This document shows, one piece after another, positions 1 to 7,669 of a stretch of 64,000 nucleotides of DNA. The stretch is from assembly GCF_012641745.1 (NCBI RefSeq), contig NZ_WEHZ01000008.1:1-64000 (forward strand), written 5' to 3'. A program made the translations under genes and the position numbers. Each line of letters starts with the position of its first letter. Position 1 is the stretch's first letter. The DNA comes from Pseudoalteromonas peptidolytica (GTDB taxonomy: Bacteria; Pseudomonadota; Gammaproteobacteria; Enterobacterales; Alteromonadaceae). The notes beneath the pieces are model-generated. The model ran no database searches and had not been told where the DNA came from. It was given only the letters and a program-made list of their open reading frames with translations.

Positions 1-71
1 GAGCCTCCAAAAAGCAAATTCCCTTAGCATAAATAACACCAACTCTGAGACATCGAGCGGGTAGCAGCTCA

Positions 72-130
72 GTCCAACAAGCGATTATGCAACACAAACT
101 GCGTGTCGCATAAATACTAAAGTGTTAGCT
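72..130 (+). other. attC recombination site (short type, 59 bp)
   Basis: The R'' box GTCCAAC (72-78) fits RYYYAAC, and the R' box GTTAGCT is at 124-130. Between them an imperfect inverted repeat TTATGCAACAC / GTGTCGCATAA forms the folded attC stem. The preceding bases 1-71 are the tail of a cassette whose ORF is outside the window; they recur nearly unchanged at 3057-3138. A second copy of this 59-bp site is at 3139-3197. Confidence 0.75.
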
Positions 131-154
131 ATACAAGGAAAACTTTGCACTCAA

Positions 155-475
155 ATGGACACCTTGTTTACAAATCTTGAACAGATCGCTGCTCAACAGA
201 ATTTGATTTCAAATGCGATTGCAGGAGCGAAATTGTGGGTCTCTTCTGAGGACTTTGGTATTGATAACTCAATAACCGATAAATTTAAATTCGAATTTCA
301 TTCTCACAAACTTTGTTTTAAACATGAATACATCGAAGTTTCGTATATTGAAACCAATTTAACTATTCTACTCGAAGAGGAAGAAGTTGGTTATTATTCT
401 TGGCACACGCTATTAGATGGTGAAGTTATTGATGACATGTTAGTTATTACAGATAACGAGTTAAAGTATAGCTAA
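155..475 (+). CDS. Integron cassette ORF, unknown function (106 aa)
   Basis: Sole ORF of the cassette that spans about 125-565. I place the start at the ATG at 155, twelve bases after AAGGAAAA; the frame also opens at a GTG at 122, but that lies at the R' crossover box, so it would begin inside the attC of the previous cassette. The protein is soluble, acidic (run of four Glu near the C-terminus) and has no signal peptide or recognisable motif. Its stop codon overlaps the R'' box of its own attC, which is typical of cassette genes. I do not recognise the family. Expression would depend on an upstream array promoter or on one carried by a neighbouring cassette. Confidence 0.6.
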   Translation: MDTLFTNLEQIAAQQNLISNAIAGAKLWVSSEDFGIDNSITDKFKFEFHSHKLCFKHEYIEVSYIETNLTILLEEEEVGYYSWHTLLDGEVIDDMLVITDNELKYS

Positions 476-571
476 CAAGTTAATCAAACAGTGGACGCAA
501 AACAGCAGGCTTGCGCTCATTCTTCGCTTAGTTTAGCCTGCTATTTTTCGCCGTTTATTAAGGCGTTAGGC
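470..571 (+). other. attC recombination site (long type, 102 bp)
   Basis: R'' box AGCTAAC (470-476) is the exact reverse complement of GTTAGCT (124-130), the start of the same cassette, so this cassette's boundaries are self-consistent. R' is GTTAGGC (565-571). The inner stem pairs AACAGCAGGC with GCCTGCTATT. The core is very like the site at 4089-4189, as expected for cassettes captured by one chromosomal integron. Confidence 0.85.
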
Positions 572-585
572 ATCAGGAGGATGAA

Positions 586-945
586 ATGAAGCTAAATACA
601 ATAAGGATTCCTTGCACAAGTCTTAAGGAATCTGAAGTTTTCTACACGGAACATCTTGGTCTTTTGAAGTTGTTTGGTTCAGAAGTAGAAGGCTTTATTG
701 GGTACAAGCTTGATAATGTTCAAGTAATCATAGAGCCGGAAGAAAAAGGCGAGTTCGAAAGTGGTAGGTATCTTGGTTTCAGCATCGAAGTCGATAATCT
801 CAACCAATTTTACGCCCGTTTAAATGAAAGAGGCGTTAAGTTTACTGGTGCTCCCGAAGAACAATTTTGGGGAGGTTTAATGACTCACATAATTGACCCA
901 AGCAATAATACATTTTCAATCGTCCAAGTAGAGTCGGTTGCCTAA
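586..945 (+). CDS. VOC family (glyoxalase/bleomycin-resistance fold) protein
   Basis: The 119-aa protein has the length and layout of a single-domain vicinal oxygen chelate protein: an N-terminal 'IRIPCTSLKESEVFYTEHLG' beta-alpha unit and a C-terminal 'THIIDPSNNTFSIVQ' strand pair, two beta-alpha-beta-beta-beta modules. VOC members include glyoxalases, dioxygenases and drug-binding proteins, and the substrate cannot be read from sequence. The start is fixed by a strong AGGAGG at 575-580, six bases before the ATG and inside the cassette just after the R' box. The stop codon overlaps the next R'' box (940-946). It is an integron cassette gene, of which small VOC proteins are a common kind. Confidence 0.8.
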   Translation: MKLNTIRIPCTSLKESEVFYTEHLGLLKLFGSEVEGFIGYKLDNVQVIIEPEEKGEFESGRYLGFSIEVDNLNQFYARLNERGVKFTGAPEEQFWGGLMTHIIDPSNNTFSIVQVESVA

Positions 946-973
946 CAAGAGACTATGGCGTCAATAGCTAATT
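940..973 (+). other. Interrupted attC (R'' half only)
   Basis: GCCTAAC at 940-946 fits RYYYAAC and is the reverse complement of GTTAGGC that begins this cassette at 565. It is followed by 'AAG' as in the intact sites, but the central stem and R' box are missing. Instead the sequence runs within about 30 bases into the 3' end of an IS110-type transposase gene on the minus strand. The attC therefore appears broken by insertion. Confidence 0.6.
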
Positions 974-1330
974 TTAAGCTGTTGGCGCTTCCCACATTAC
1001 ACCTTCCCTAAGCATAGAATTTAAGATCACAATCATTTTGCGAACGCACGCAATAAGCGCCACTTTTTTCGGTTTTCCGGCAGAAACTAGCTTTTGATAT
1101 TGACCTTTAAAAACTGGGTTAGATTGTATTGCTGACATCATGGCCATGTATAAAACAGTCCTAACTTGATGGCGACCTCCTTGTATTTTTCTGAGACCTT
1201 TGAAGCGACCGCTCTCTCTATTTATCGGTGCAACTCCAACTAATGCGGAAGCTTGTTTGTTGGTCATATATCCCAGTTCAGGTAAGTTACTAATGATGGA
1301 TGCTGCCGCGATTTTTCCAATGCCTTTCAT
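974..1330 (-). pseudogene. IS110/IS1111-type transposase, C-terminal fragment
   Basis: Only 118 codons remain, against about 320-400 for a full IS110-family transposase. They match the C-terminal Transposase_20 region: 'GIGKIAAASIISNLPELG', then 'ASALVGVAP', 'SGRFKG', 'GGRHQVRTVLYMAMM' and a final 'RKMIVILNSMLREGVMW'. The N-terminal DEDD catalytic half is absent; the frame breaks at about 1334, where the repeated ends of the Y1 transposase element begin. It is non-functional. Its position immediately after the R'' box of an attC recalls the IS1111-attC group, which is known to target cassette recombination sites; membership of that group is inference. Confidence 0.8.
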
Positions 1331-1338
1331 GCTTTAGG

Positions 1339-1500
1339 GGAAAATAAGTGACACCCATCACAATTAATCACAATTAGCATCCAAACTGAGGTAGAGTAGG
1401 AAAATAAGTGACACCCATCACAATTAATAGAGGAAAATAAGTGAGGAAAATAAGTGACACCCATCACAATTAATCACAATTAGCATCCAAACTGAGGTAG
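1339..1500 (+). repeat. Repeated left end of the Y1 transposase element
   Basis: The 54-nt unit AAAATAAGTGACACCCATCA... occurs at 1341-1394 and again at 1447-1500. A shortened copy lies at 1401-1428 and a stub AAAATAAGTGAGG at 1434-1446. Each full copy contains GTGACACCCATCAC, which is an imperfect inverted match to GTGGTGGGTGTCA at about 2711-2723 on the other side of the transposase gene. This arrangement fits REP-like palindromes acted on by a RAYT enzyme. Confidence 0.75.
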
Positions 1501-1669
1501 TGAAGTAAAAAAGTATATAAACACCTCAATCACTGGATACAAAAACGTTTTTCGGTAGGCCAATTTTTAGCGCCCAGGCATATCCCTACACTAAAACTGG
1601 GTTATCGCGTATGACAAAGCGTTGTAAATACAACAGTTATAGATTTTCGAGTTGATAGTGTTAGTTTTG

Positions 1670-2641
1670 CTAAGCCAACAAGCGCTCGCAGTTTGTTAGG
1701 TTTGTCCACCGTCGCTTTTGCAGTGTTTCACAGTAGGCGGTTACTGTTCGCTCTCGGCCCACTGCACCGTGGAATACACGTGAAAACTGTGTTGTGAGTT
1801 TTATCCAGTTCTCAGGCTCTATATTGAGTCGAGTGAGTATGGGTTGAGACTCAAAGATATAGCCTCGCTTGTTGTCTCGAATACAACGGCCTGTGAGTTC
1901 AACCAATTCAATATAGGATTTGAGTTCAAAAGGCAGGCCTTTTGGCATATGTTTTCGTGGGCTGCCGACAAAGCGTAGTAGGTTTTTTGGTTGCTTTCCC
2001 ATCTTCGCGTGGTCGATGCGTTTTTTGATGCTGGTGTAGTCTGAGGTTTCAGGCGTTGCGGCGATGTTGGATCTAATTGGGTTTAGGTCTACGTATGCGA
2101 GACAAGCAGCCAGCGCTGCTTCATCCAGTAATGCTTGAGACTTAAACCGTCCTTCCCAAAACCGACCTGTGCAATTATCTTCTTTATTTGCTCGGCGGGC
2201 GATGTCTTCGTTAAGCACTCGCATAAACCAGCTAATATCGGCCAGCCTTTCCCTGTATTTATCAACCAGTTCATCTAGTATCAACTGCTCCGACTCGCTG
2301 AGAGGCTCTCCTTCAATAAATTTTTGGCTTATCCAATTACCTTTAAACAACTTGTGCCATCGTATCACTATCGCTTCATCGGACAGACGTTTCGCCTTGT
2401 TGTCATCAACATATAAAACAATGTGAGTATGATTGCTCATCACTGCATAAGCACAAACATCAATGCAAAATACGGAAGCCAACATCAATAGCTTTTCTTC
2501 AACCCAATCTCGGCGGTGCTCGTATGATTTTCCGGTAAATTTATCTTCACCGCATAAAAAGGCGCGCCTGACGCAACGGGAGATACAGTGATAATATTTG
2601 GTGTCAGTTAAACTGATTTGTCTTTTACGGGCAGTCGCCAT
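1670..2641 (-). CDS. REP-associated tyrosine (Y1/HUH) transposase
   Basis: The 323-aa protein belongs to the Transposase_IS200-like/RAYT group (COG1943). The metal-binding histidine pair is in 'NHTHIVLY' (His71 and His73), and the likely nucleophile is Tyr183 in 'AYVDLNPIR', preceded by the family-typical 'GRFWEGRFKSQALLDE'. Enzymes of this family nick and join single-stranded DNA at REP palindromes. The gene appears full length. The ATG at 2641 begins 'MATARKRQIS', as in longer RAYT proteins of Shewanella and Pseudoalteromonas. The repeats at 1339-1500 and the palindromic sequence near 2715 are the probable substrates. Confidence 0.85.
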   Translation of the reverse strand: MATARKRQISLTDTKYYHCISRCVRRAFLCGEDKFTGKSYEHRRDWVEEKLLMLASVFCIDVCAYAVMSNHTHIVLYVDDNKAKRLSDEAIVIRWHKLFKGNWISQKFIEGEPLSESEQLILDELVDKYRERLADISWFMRVLNEDIARRANKEDNCTGRFWEGRFKSQALLDEAALAACLAYVDLNPIRSNIAATPETSDYTSIKKRIDHAKMGKQPKNLLRFVGSPRKHMPKGLPFELKSYIELVELTGRCIRDNKRGYIFESQPILTRLNIEPENWIKLTTQFSRVFHGAVGRERTVTAYCETLQKRRWTNLTNCERLLA

Positions 2642-2740
2642 CGTTTGGTTTCCTCAATCCATTGAGTGTAGAGCTAAAGCTTAGGCGGCATCTCATGAAG
2701 GTGCAAATTAGTGGTGGGTGTCAGCGAATTTGCTCACTAG

Positions 2741-3138
2741 TTGAATGGTAATGATACCACCTAAAATAGTGTCCGGATTTATTGAACCACAACAACAGGT
2801 ATCTTGCGGCTAATTGGCGTATTCAAGTTAGATGCAACAACGGCCAAAGTAGATCGAACGAGTTGGTAGCTAGATAGCTGTTTAAAATCAACTGGTTAAC
2901 CTGATTAACTGCTCAGGCTAGTGGCTTCTTTACGCGTAAAAATATAATTGCTTATTAAGGCAAATTTAGGTGTAATGAATACATAATAAGCGCTGAGCAA
3001 TGCAGGGAAAGCTTACATAACAGTAGCTAAACTGATTACACTAGCTAGGAAAGTGAGAGCCTCCAAAAAGCCTATTTTTCCAATTAAGCTATAGCATAGA
3101 CAACACCAACTCTGTCACACCGAGCAGGTAGCGGCTCA
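2741..3138. other. Gene-free stretch: remnant plus ORF-less cassette end
   Basis: No ORF or family is recognisable. The first part (2741 to about 3050) is of unknown origin and might be debris of the interrupted cassette or IS. From 3057 onward the sequence is a diverged copy of the window start (1-71), sharing 'GAGCCTCCAAAAAGC', 'AACACCAACTCTG' and 'GGCTCAGTCCAACAAGC', and leads into the attC at 3139. The same cassette tail thus occurs twice about 3.06 kb apart. Confidence 0.5.
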
Positions 3139-3197
3139 GTCCAACAAGCGATTATGCAACACAAACTGCGTGTCGCATAAATACTAAAATGTTAAGC
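3139..3197 (+). other. attC recombination site (short type, second copy)
   Basis: R'' GTCCAAC (3139-3145), R' GTTAAGC (3191-3197) and the same imperfect stem TTATGCAACAC / GTGTCGCATAA as the site at 72-130; the two are nearly identical between the boxes. It marks the junction with the alpha/beta hydrolase cassette, whose first bases GTTAAGCCTC are the exact reverse complement of its own last bases GAGGCTTAAC (4086-4095). Confidence 0.8.
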
Positions 3198-3220
3198 CTC
3201 ATTGAGGGAGTGGAGTCTAA

Positions 3221-4087
3221 ATGAAATCAATTGTATGGTTATTCTCAATTTTTATTAGCTTTGGTGCCCTAGGTACAGAGCAAGAGTTACAACCAACAAA
3301 GTCAGGGCTATATGATGTGGGTGGGTTTAAGTTGTATCTTGAATGCTACGAAAATGACAAGCCTCAATTAATACTTGAGCAAGGCTTTGGTCTTTCTGGT
3401 TCTGATGGGGTTTGGCTAAAAAACATAAAACGCTTAAAAAACGATTTTAGTGTGTGCTTATACGATCGTGCTGGCCTTGGAAAGAGTGAAAAAGGCCCTG
3501 TTCCATTTACAGTAAATGACATGTCCAGAAGGCTACGCAACTTATTACAAGCTGCAAATGTTAAATCCCCTTATTATTTTGCAGGCCATTCGTATGGTTC
3601 ATATATCATAAACTCATATAATAACTTGTTTCCAAAAGAGGTTCTTGGAGCGGTGTTAATTGACCCACCAACTTTCGGCTACTTTTATACTATGGGTACA
3701 CGTTGGCCAAAAGAACTTAAAACAGATAATAAGCAACTACTGCGTCAGATGAACTTTGAGCTAACAGTACTTGATCCGTTATTTGAAAAGGTACCAGAAA
3801 AAGTCGATCACATGAAAAGCTATAAAGAATTAAAGAATGCTTCAACTTTTGGATCAAAACCTTTAATTACAGTACGTGCAAAAAATACGGACAAACGTTA
3901 TGACCCGCCATTTGTTCCAGACGAGATTGCCCAAAAAATGGATGATCTTGATAGTAACGCAGATGGTTACTTCAAGAGCTTGTCAAAAAATAGCAAAATT
4001 GTATATTCGGAATCAGAAAAACATTTCTTGCATATTCATGACAGTGACTTGGTCGTAAAAAGCATTAAGGAACTCGTAAGTAAATGA
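3221..4087 (+). CDS. Alpha/beta-fold hydrolase, secreted (cassette gene)
   Basis: The 288-aa protein starts with a signal peptide ('MKSIVWLFSIFISFGALG', cleavage near residue 18-20). An alpha/beta-hydrolase core follows: oxyanion segment 'LEQGFGLSG', then 'YDRAGLGKS' and the nucleophile elbow GHSYGS with Ser124. The catalytic His is probably in 'HFLHIHDSD' near residue 270, and Asp in 'LIDPPTFG' or further on. The substrate is unknown; esterases and haloperoxidase-like enzymes share this architecture. A GAGGGAGTGGAG stretch just upstream provides the ribosome site. It is carried alone in one integron cassette and is likely periplasmic or exported. Confidence 0.8.
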   Translation: MKSIVWLFSIFISFGALGTEQELQPTKSGLYDVGGFKLYLECYENDKPQLILEQGFGLSGSDGVWLKNIKRLKNDFSVCLYDRAGLGKSEKGPVPFTVNDMSRRLRNLLQAANVKSPYYFAGHSYGSYIINSYNNLFPKEVLGAVLIDPPTFGYFYTMGTRWPKELKTDNKQLLRQMNFELTVLDPLFEKVPEKVDHMKSYKELKNASTFGSKPLITVRAKNTDKRYDPPFVPDEIAQKMDDLDSNADGYFKSLSKNSKIVYSESEKHFLHIHDSDLVVKSIKELVSK

Positions 4088-4088
4088 G

Positions 4089-4189
4089 GCTTAACAAGTG
4101 CCTAAACCACGGCAGCAAAACAGCAGGCTTGCGTTCCTTTGTCGTTGACTTTTGCCTGCTATTTCGCGCCAGTTAGGCAAGCGTTAGGC
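4089..4189 (+). other. attC recombination site (long type, 101 bp)
   Basis: R'' GCTTAAC (4089-4095), R' GTTAGGC (4183-4189), inner stem AACAGCAGGC / GCCTGCTATT. A second GTTAGGC lies at 4172-4178. The site is closely related to 470-571. It is the last complete attC before the array gives way to the T6SS locus. Confidence 0.85.
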
Positions 4190-4205
4190 TTACCAAGACG
4201 GTAGC

Positions 4206-4331
4206 GTGAAATTTCGCTTCATAGGTGTACTATTTAGCGTTATTTCATTTGGTTGCTTCACTACTGCTCAAATTCCAGACGCTATCAAAATTAACAATGT
4301 GGAATATCGTTTAAACACAACTTCGTTATAA
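4206..4331 (+). CDS. Short lipoprotein-like ORF, last cassette (41 aa)
   Basis: A GTG at 4206, 17 bases after the R' box, opens a 41-codon frame encoding a basic N-terminus, a hydrophobic stretch 'FIGVLFSVISFGC' with a lipobox-like end at Cys17, then about 24 residues. It looks like a lipoprotein whose mature part is truncated. After the stop, 'ACCTAAC' (4335-4341) resembles an R'' box, but I find no matching R' box, so the cassette is probably a degenerate terminal one. A GGGGAA/TTCCCC hairpin lies at about 4353-4377. Whether the ORF is expressed is doubtful. Confidence 0.35.
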   Translation: MKFRFIGVLFSVISFGCFTTAQIPDAIKINNVEYRLNTTSL

Positions 4332-4468
4332 AAATACCTAACAAAGATCAAATGGGGAAAACCAGACAATGCTTCCCCCTTAGTTTGTGCTACATGGTTA
4401 TTATTGTTCACTAAAGACTGTTGTCGTTGCTTACCCCTTTCTTACTCACACGTCAGGAGTGATAGTCT

Positions 4469-5926
4469 TTATTCAGCGGGGACAATCTCCCATTCAGTGA
4501 CATCTAGATGTGTTTCAGTTGCTTTGCACAACGCCGACCAAATTGTCACAAAATGCACTTTTTGAATATCGCTGCCACTGTGCATGATGCTGTTGGAAAT
4601 TGCTTCTGTGCTCGGGGGCGCATAAAGTCTAGGATGCGAGTCTTTATACTTTTTGTAGGCCCAACTATTTTGACCAAAGGTATCTTTTAACTGTTGCTTG
4701 CGTCGAGTGATTTGGTCATTTTTATCTTGTATTTCTTGATAAGCTTGTTCAGCCTCTGGCCGTTTGACTATGGTGGTCTTAGAAATCAGGTTAGGTAAAG
4801 AGACATTGGCCTGCGTGGCCATTTGCGTAAAGCCGTCTTGCATCTCTCTGAGGCGCTTGTTCCCTGTCGATACCCTTTGTGAGCGTATGGTACTTGGCCA
4901 AACATTATCTAGCCTTAGCTTTGCCATGGTGGAGTTGCTATGCACACCAAAATACTCGTCAGGTAGCCCAAGCATATGTCCAAATTCATGTGTCATCACA
5001 ATGTATTTATGCGGTACGGTGCGATCGACGTTATGCGGTGTGCGAATAACGATAAGTACGCCACCATTTTGACCAGACACCGTATGGTTACGATCGCGAG
5101 TTTTTAAAAAGGTCACTGCGTCTTTTGCCCACTGTTGAGACGTGTTGGCCACAATCGCAAAGTTGTCGCCGACAATGCGCTGGTTAATATAGCTTGCGAC
5201 TGAATTTGCTCGGCGTGATTCTAAATTGTATGTAAAGGTGCTGTCATTTTTGCCTTTCAGGCCAATAATGTACGCTTTAATACCAAGTACATCAGGGGTT
5301 CTACGTGCTCTTACAATCGTTAAAAAACGGTCTAAATAGCTTTTTATACCACTAGTTAGAATGTGTTGATCCGATGAAAAAGTAATGTAGTCACCATCAC
5401 CCGCAGGCAGCAAGCTTCTCAATCCTGAGCGCAGCAACCCCTCTTTGTAGTTGAAAATCCGCTCTTGATTTTTGGTGGTGTCAATTTCATTGGCGAAATT
5501 GTTTACGCCGCAAACATGCGGAACCATACCATGATTAATACCACCACTAGATTTATACCGTGCAAGCTTCTTCACCTCGACAATATAACGGCAGTACGCT
5601 GGGTTGTTCACTTCTGCAATGACAAAGTTAATGTCCATCACAAACTCTTCCCAGTTTTGTTTAGTACAACGGATCTTATAATTGTTTGCCCACTTTTCTA
5701 AAATGACGCGCCGGGCATTGCGTTTAAATTCATTCTTTTCATTCATGGACCAAGAGAGTTGATCTTCGGTGTTGTCGATAAACCGATAAAAGATTTTGAC
5801 AATCACGGTGATTTTCTTTTTGTGTGGTTCCACTTTGAGATCAAACTTACCGATTTTTGTGGCAGGCACAAAGTCTTTAACAACTAAGTTGCCTCTAATG
5901 CCATCCCTGATGAAATTGTCTTTCAT
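4469..5926 (-). CDS. Metzincin-like zinc protease, putative T6SS cargo
   Basis: The 485-aa protein has no signal peptide. It carries HEFGHMLGLPD at 313-323, which fits the metzincin pattern HExxHxxGxxD with Glu314 as catalytic base, and a later 'NSIM' (Met448) that could be the Met-turn. Residues 185-300 ('TIVRARRTPD', 'ESRRANSVASYI') loosely resemble an OmpA-C-like fold. The first 180 residues are not recognised. The gene is divergent from tssA across a 347-bp AT-rich gap and is preceded by AGAGG six bases before the ATG. The absence of an export signal next to a T6SS makes delivery by the T6SS plausible, but nothing in the sequence proves it. No candidate immunity gene is adjacent. Confidence 0.6.
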   Translation of the reverse strand: MKDNFIRDGIRGNLVVKDFVPATKIGKFDLKVEPHKKKITVIVKIFYRFIDNTEDQLSWSMNEKNEFKRNARRVILEKWANNYKIRCTKQNWEEFVMDINFVIAEVNNPAYCRYIVEVKKLARYKSSGGINHGMVPHVCGVNNFANEIDTTKNQERIFNYKEGLLRSGLRSLLPAGDGDYITFSSDQHILTSGIKSYLDRFLTIVRARRTPDVLGIKAYIIGLKGKNDSTFTYNLESRRANSVASYINQRIVGDNFAIVANTSQQWAKDAVTFLKTRDRNHTVSGQNGGVLIVIRTPHNVDRTVPHKYIVMTHEFGHMLGLPDEYFGVHSNSTMAKLRLDNVWPSTIRSQRVSTGNKRLREMQDGFTQMATQANVSLPNLISKTTIVKRPEAEQAYQEIQDKNDQITRRKQQLKDTFGQNSWAYKKYKDSHPRLYAPPSTEAISNSIMHSGSDIQKVHFVTIWSALCKATETHLDVTEWEIVPAE

Positions 5927-6273
5927 TTAAACCTCTTTGTATGACGCCAATTGGCGCAACTATAGTGGAATGTAAAAGTTGAATCAAAGTTAAAAAACTA
6001 TAATTAAAGTGTTTTTTAGGTTTTTTTGAAAAACAGCAAAAAGTCTGAATAAATTCATTTTTTGTCCATAGTTGCTTGATATTTTCTCGTCATTTAGGGC
6101 GGTTCATGTTTGTGTTTATAGCGAAAAACAATGGTTTTTTCTCTGTATGTTAACGGTTTTGTGATCTAACCCCATAATTTAACAAGGTATTAATATCTTG
6201 ACTTTGGATCATTCTGCTCCACAATGGAATGAAGAATAAATAATAACGCGTATAGGGTTGAAATTAGCCGCCT
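5927..6273. promoter_or_regulatory. Divergent AT-rich intergenic region before the T6SS genes
   Basis: This 347-bp gap separates the protease gene (minus) from tssA (plus), so it should hold promoters for both. It is clearly richer in A and T than its neighbours, with T-runs around 6018-6062, a composition often bound by H-NS-like silencers. I find no -24/-12 sigma-54 element with correct spacing and no convincing -35/-10 pair; TTGACT at 6198-6203 lacks a good partner. Confidence 0.35.
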
Positions 6274-7575
6274 ATGTTACTTTTTTCTCCGAGTACTGAG
6301 CTTGATGCCGGTGTATTTCTTAAAGAAGAGCGGACTAAGTTTCGGGAACTACGTAATTTACTCAACGTCGCACAGTCCAGCCTGCGCAAGTTGTTAGAAA
6401 CGCCTACCTCGGCTCAAGATCAAGTGCTTCAGCGCCAAAACGCTGATGACTGGTATCAGTTGCAGCAAAGCGCAGGTGAAACGCTTAAAAATGATTCTCG
6501 TGACATCGAAGTGTTTGTATGGTGGCTTGCTTCACTGGCGTACAAAAAAGATGACTTATCTTTATTTAATAAAGGGTTAGGCGATTTTTTGTTTGCACTT
6601 AAGCAACTTGGAGAATCTATTCATCCAAGGCTTCCTGAAAAGAAAGTCGCCAAGCTAGATGCCACAGAGGCTGCACAAAAGCATTGTGATAACCAAACCA
6701 AACCGCTTGAGCAGCTAACTGGCGACAGTCCAAATTCTGGCTTGTTAAACGTACCATTGATGCACTATCCGTTGTTAGATGAATACACCTTTGGTGACTA
6801 CTTGCTGGCGCAAAAAGATGGCAGTCTTGAGGCGAAAAAAGCGGAATTTGCAGCCACGCTGCAGTCGCGAAAAGGGGAGTTGAGTGAGCGCTTTAACCTG
6901 TTGAGCGAGATTGAAAGCAAGCTTAAAGACGTTGATTTATTTATCAATGGTTATCGCAACAAACATGGCTTGGCGTTGCTTGGCTTTCGCTTTATACGCG
7001 ATACGATCAAGCAAATAAAGTTGATGTATCAGTACTTTTTTCCTGATGTTGAGCAGCAAGAGTCAGCAATCACTGAGGAAGTACAGTCAGCAGAGCCTGT
7101 TGTCGCTACGCCAAATGAAACCGCCAAGAGCGCGCCACAGGCCACCTATCAAGCACCGCAAGCCGCTGTCGTTGCCACGCAGCCAGTTGTCGCAAAAGCT
7201 GTGTATACACGTGAACATGCGCTGGAAGAATTAAATAGAATTGCGGTTTTTTTCAAAAAAACCGAGCCACACAGTCCTATTCCTTACTTGCTTGCAAGAG
7301 CAATTCGGTGGGGAAATATGTCGTTCTCCGACTTAATGGGAGAGTTAATCGCCAAAGACTCACCAGCACTTGCAGAAATCAGCAAGCTGACGGGCGTAGA
7401 CAATGACTTAGGTGAATTATTGTCGGAAGAGAGTATAGCAGTATCTAATCCGACGCCTGCGGTTGTTGAACCAGTTGTGCCAGAGCCGGTGCAACCCGTG
7501 CAAACAAACGTTGAACCAGAGCCTGAAGTAAAGCCTGCAACAGATAGCAGCGCGACATCAGGACCACTTTGGTAG
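6274..7575 (+). CDS. tssA: T6SS assembly protein TssA (ImpA N-terminal family)
   Basis: The 433-aa protein has the ImpA N-terminal domain in roughly its first 130 residues ('DDWYQLQQSAGETL', 'WWLASLAYK', 'LGDFLFALKQLGESIHPRLPE') and the usual TssA C-terminal helical segment 'REHALEELNRIAVFFKKTEPHSPIPY' at about 311-336. After that comes a Pro/Val/Glu-rich tail ending 'SGPLW'. TssA caps and primes the growing sheath and tail tube at the baseplate. It heads the co-directional T6SS operon. A hairpin and a 94-bp gap separate it from hcp. Confidence 0.9.
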   Translation: MLLFSPSTELDAGVFLKEERTKFRELRNLLNVAQSSLRKLLETPTSAQDQVLQRQNADDWYQLQQSAGETLKNDSRDIEVFVWWLASLAYKKDDLSLFNKGLGDFLFALKQLGESIHPRLPEKKVAKLDATEAAQKHCDNQTKPLEQLTGDSPNSGLLNVPLMHYPLLDEYTFGDYLLAQKDGSLEAKKAEFAATLQSRKGELSERFNLLSEIESKLKDVDLFINGYRNKHGLALLGFRFIRDTIKQIKLMYQYFFPDVEQQESAITEEVQSAEPVVATPNETAKSAPQATYQAPQAAVVATQPVVAKAVYTREHALEELNRIAVFFKKTEPHSPIPYLLARAIRWGNMSFSDLMGELIAKDSPALAEISKLTGVDNDLGELLSEESIAVSNPTPAVVEPVVPEPVQPVQTNVEPEPEVKPATDSSATSGPLW

Positions 7576-7583
7576 CGAAAAGT

Positions 7584-7602
7584 CCTGAACTTATGGTTCA
7601 GG
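7584..7602 (+). terminator. Hairpin between tssA and hcp
   Basis: CCTGAAC (7584-7590), loop TTATG, GTTCAGG (7596-7602): a perfect 7-bp stem directly after tssA. There is no T-run behind it, so it is more likely an attenuator or an mRNA processing/stabilising stem than a full terminator. It would help set hcp expression apart from tssA. Confidence 0.5.
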
Positions 7603-7669
7603 GAAATGAAAGATTTAAATTTGTGCCTACACTAAGTAGGGAAAAATAACATAGCTATGGAGAATACAA

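Larger units (their letters stand above)
1339..2740 (-). mobile_element. REP-associated Y1 (HUH) transposase element
   Basis: The element is inferred from the transposase gene at 1670-2641 plus inverted-repeat-like ends: GTGACACCCATCAC in three copies on the left and GTGGTGGGTGTCA on the right. No target-site duplication is visible, as expected for single-strand HUH transposition. Bases 1501-1669, between the repeats and the gene, hold no ORF. The left end abuts the truncated IS110 gene, so this element or an associated deletion removed the rest of that IS. Confidence 0.6.

Noticed and set aside
1341-1500. Repeats that could suggest a CRISPR array
   Set aside because: Only two full units, unequal spacers and a match to the far end of a Y1 transposase element; no cas genes.
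4764-5072. Plus-strand open frames antisense to the metzincin-like gene
   Set aside because: No ribosome site, low-complexity composition and full overlap with a well-supported gene on the other strand.
6198-6226. Sigma-70 promoter before tssA (TTGACT, 17 bases, ACAATG)
   Set aside because: The -10 hexamer is too poor to support a call.
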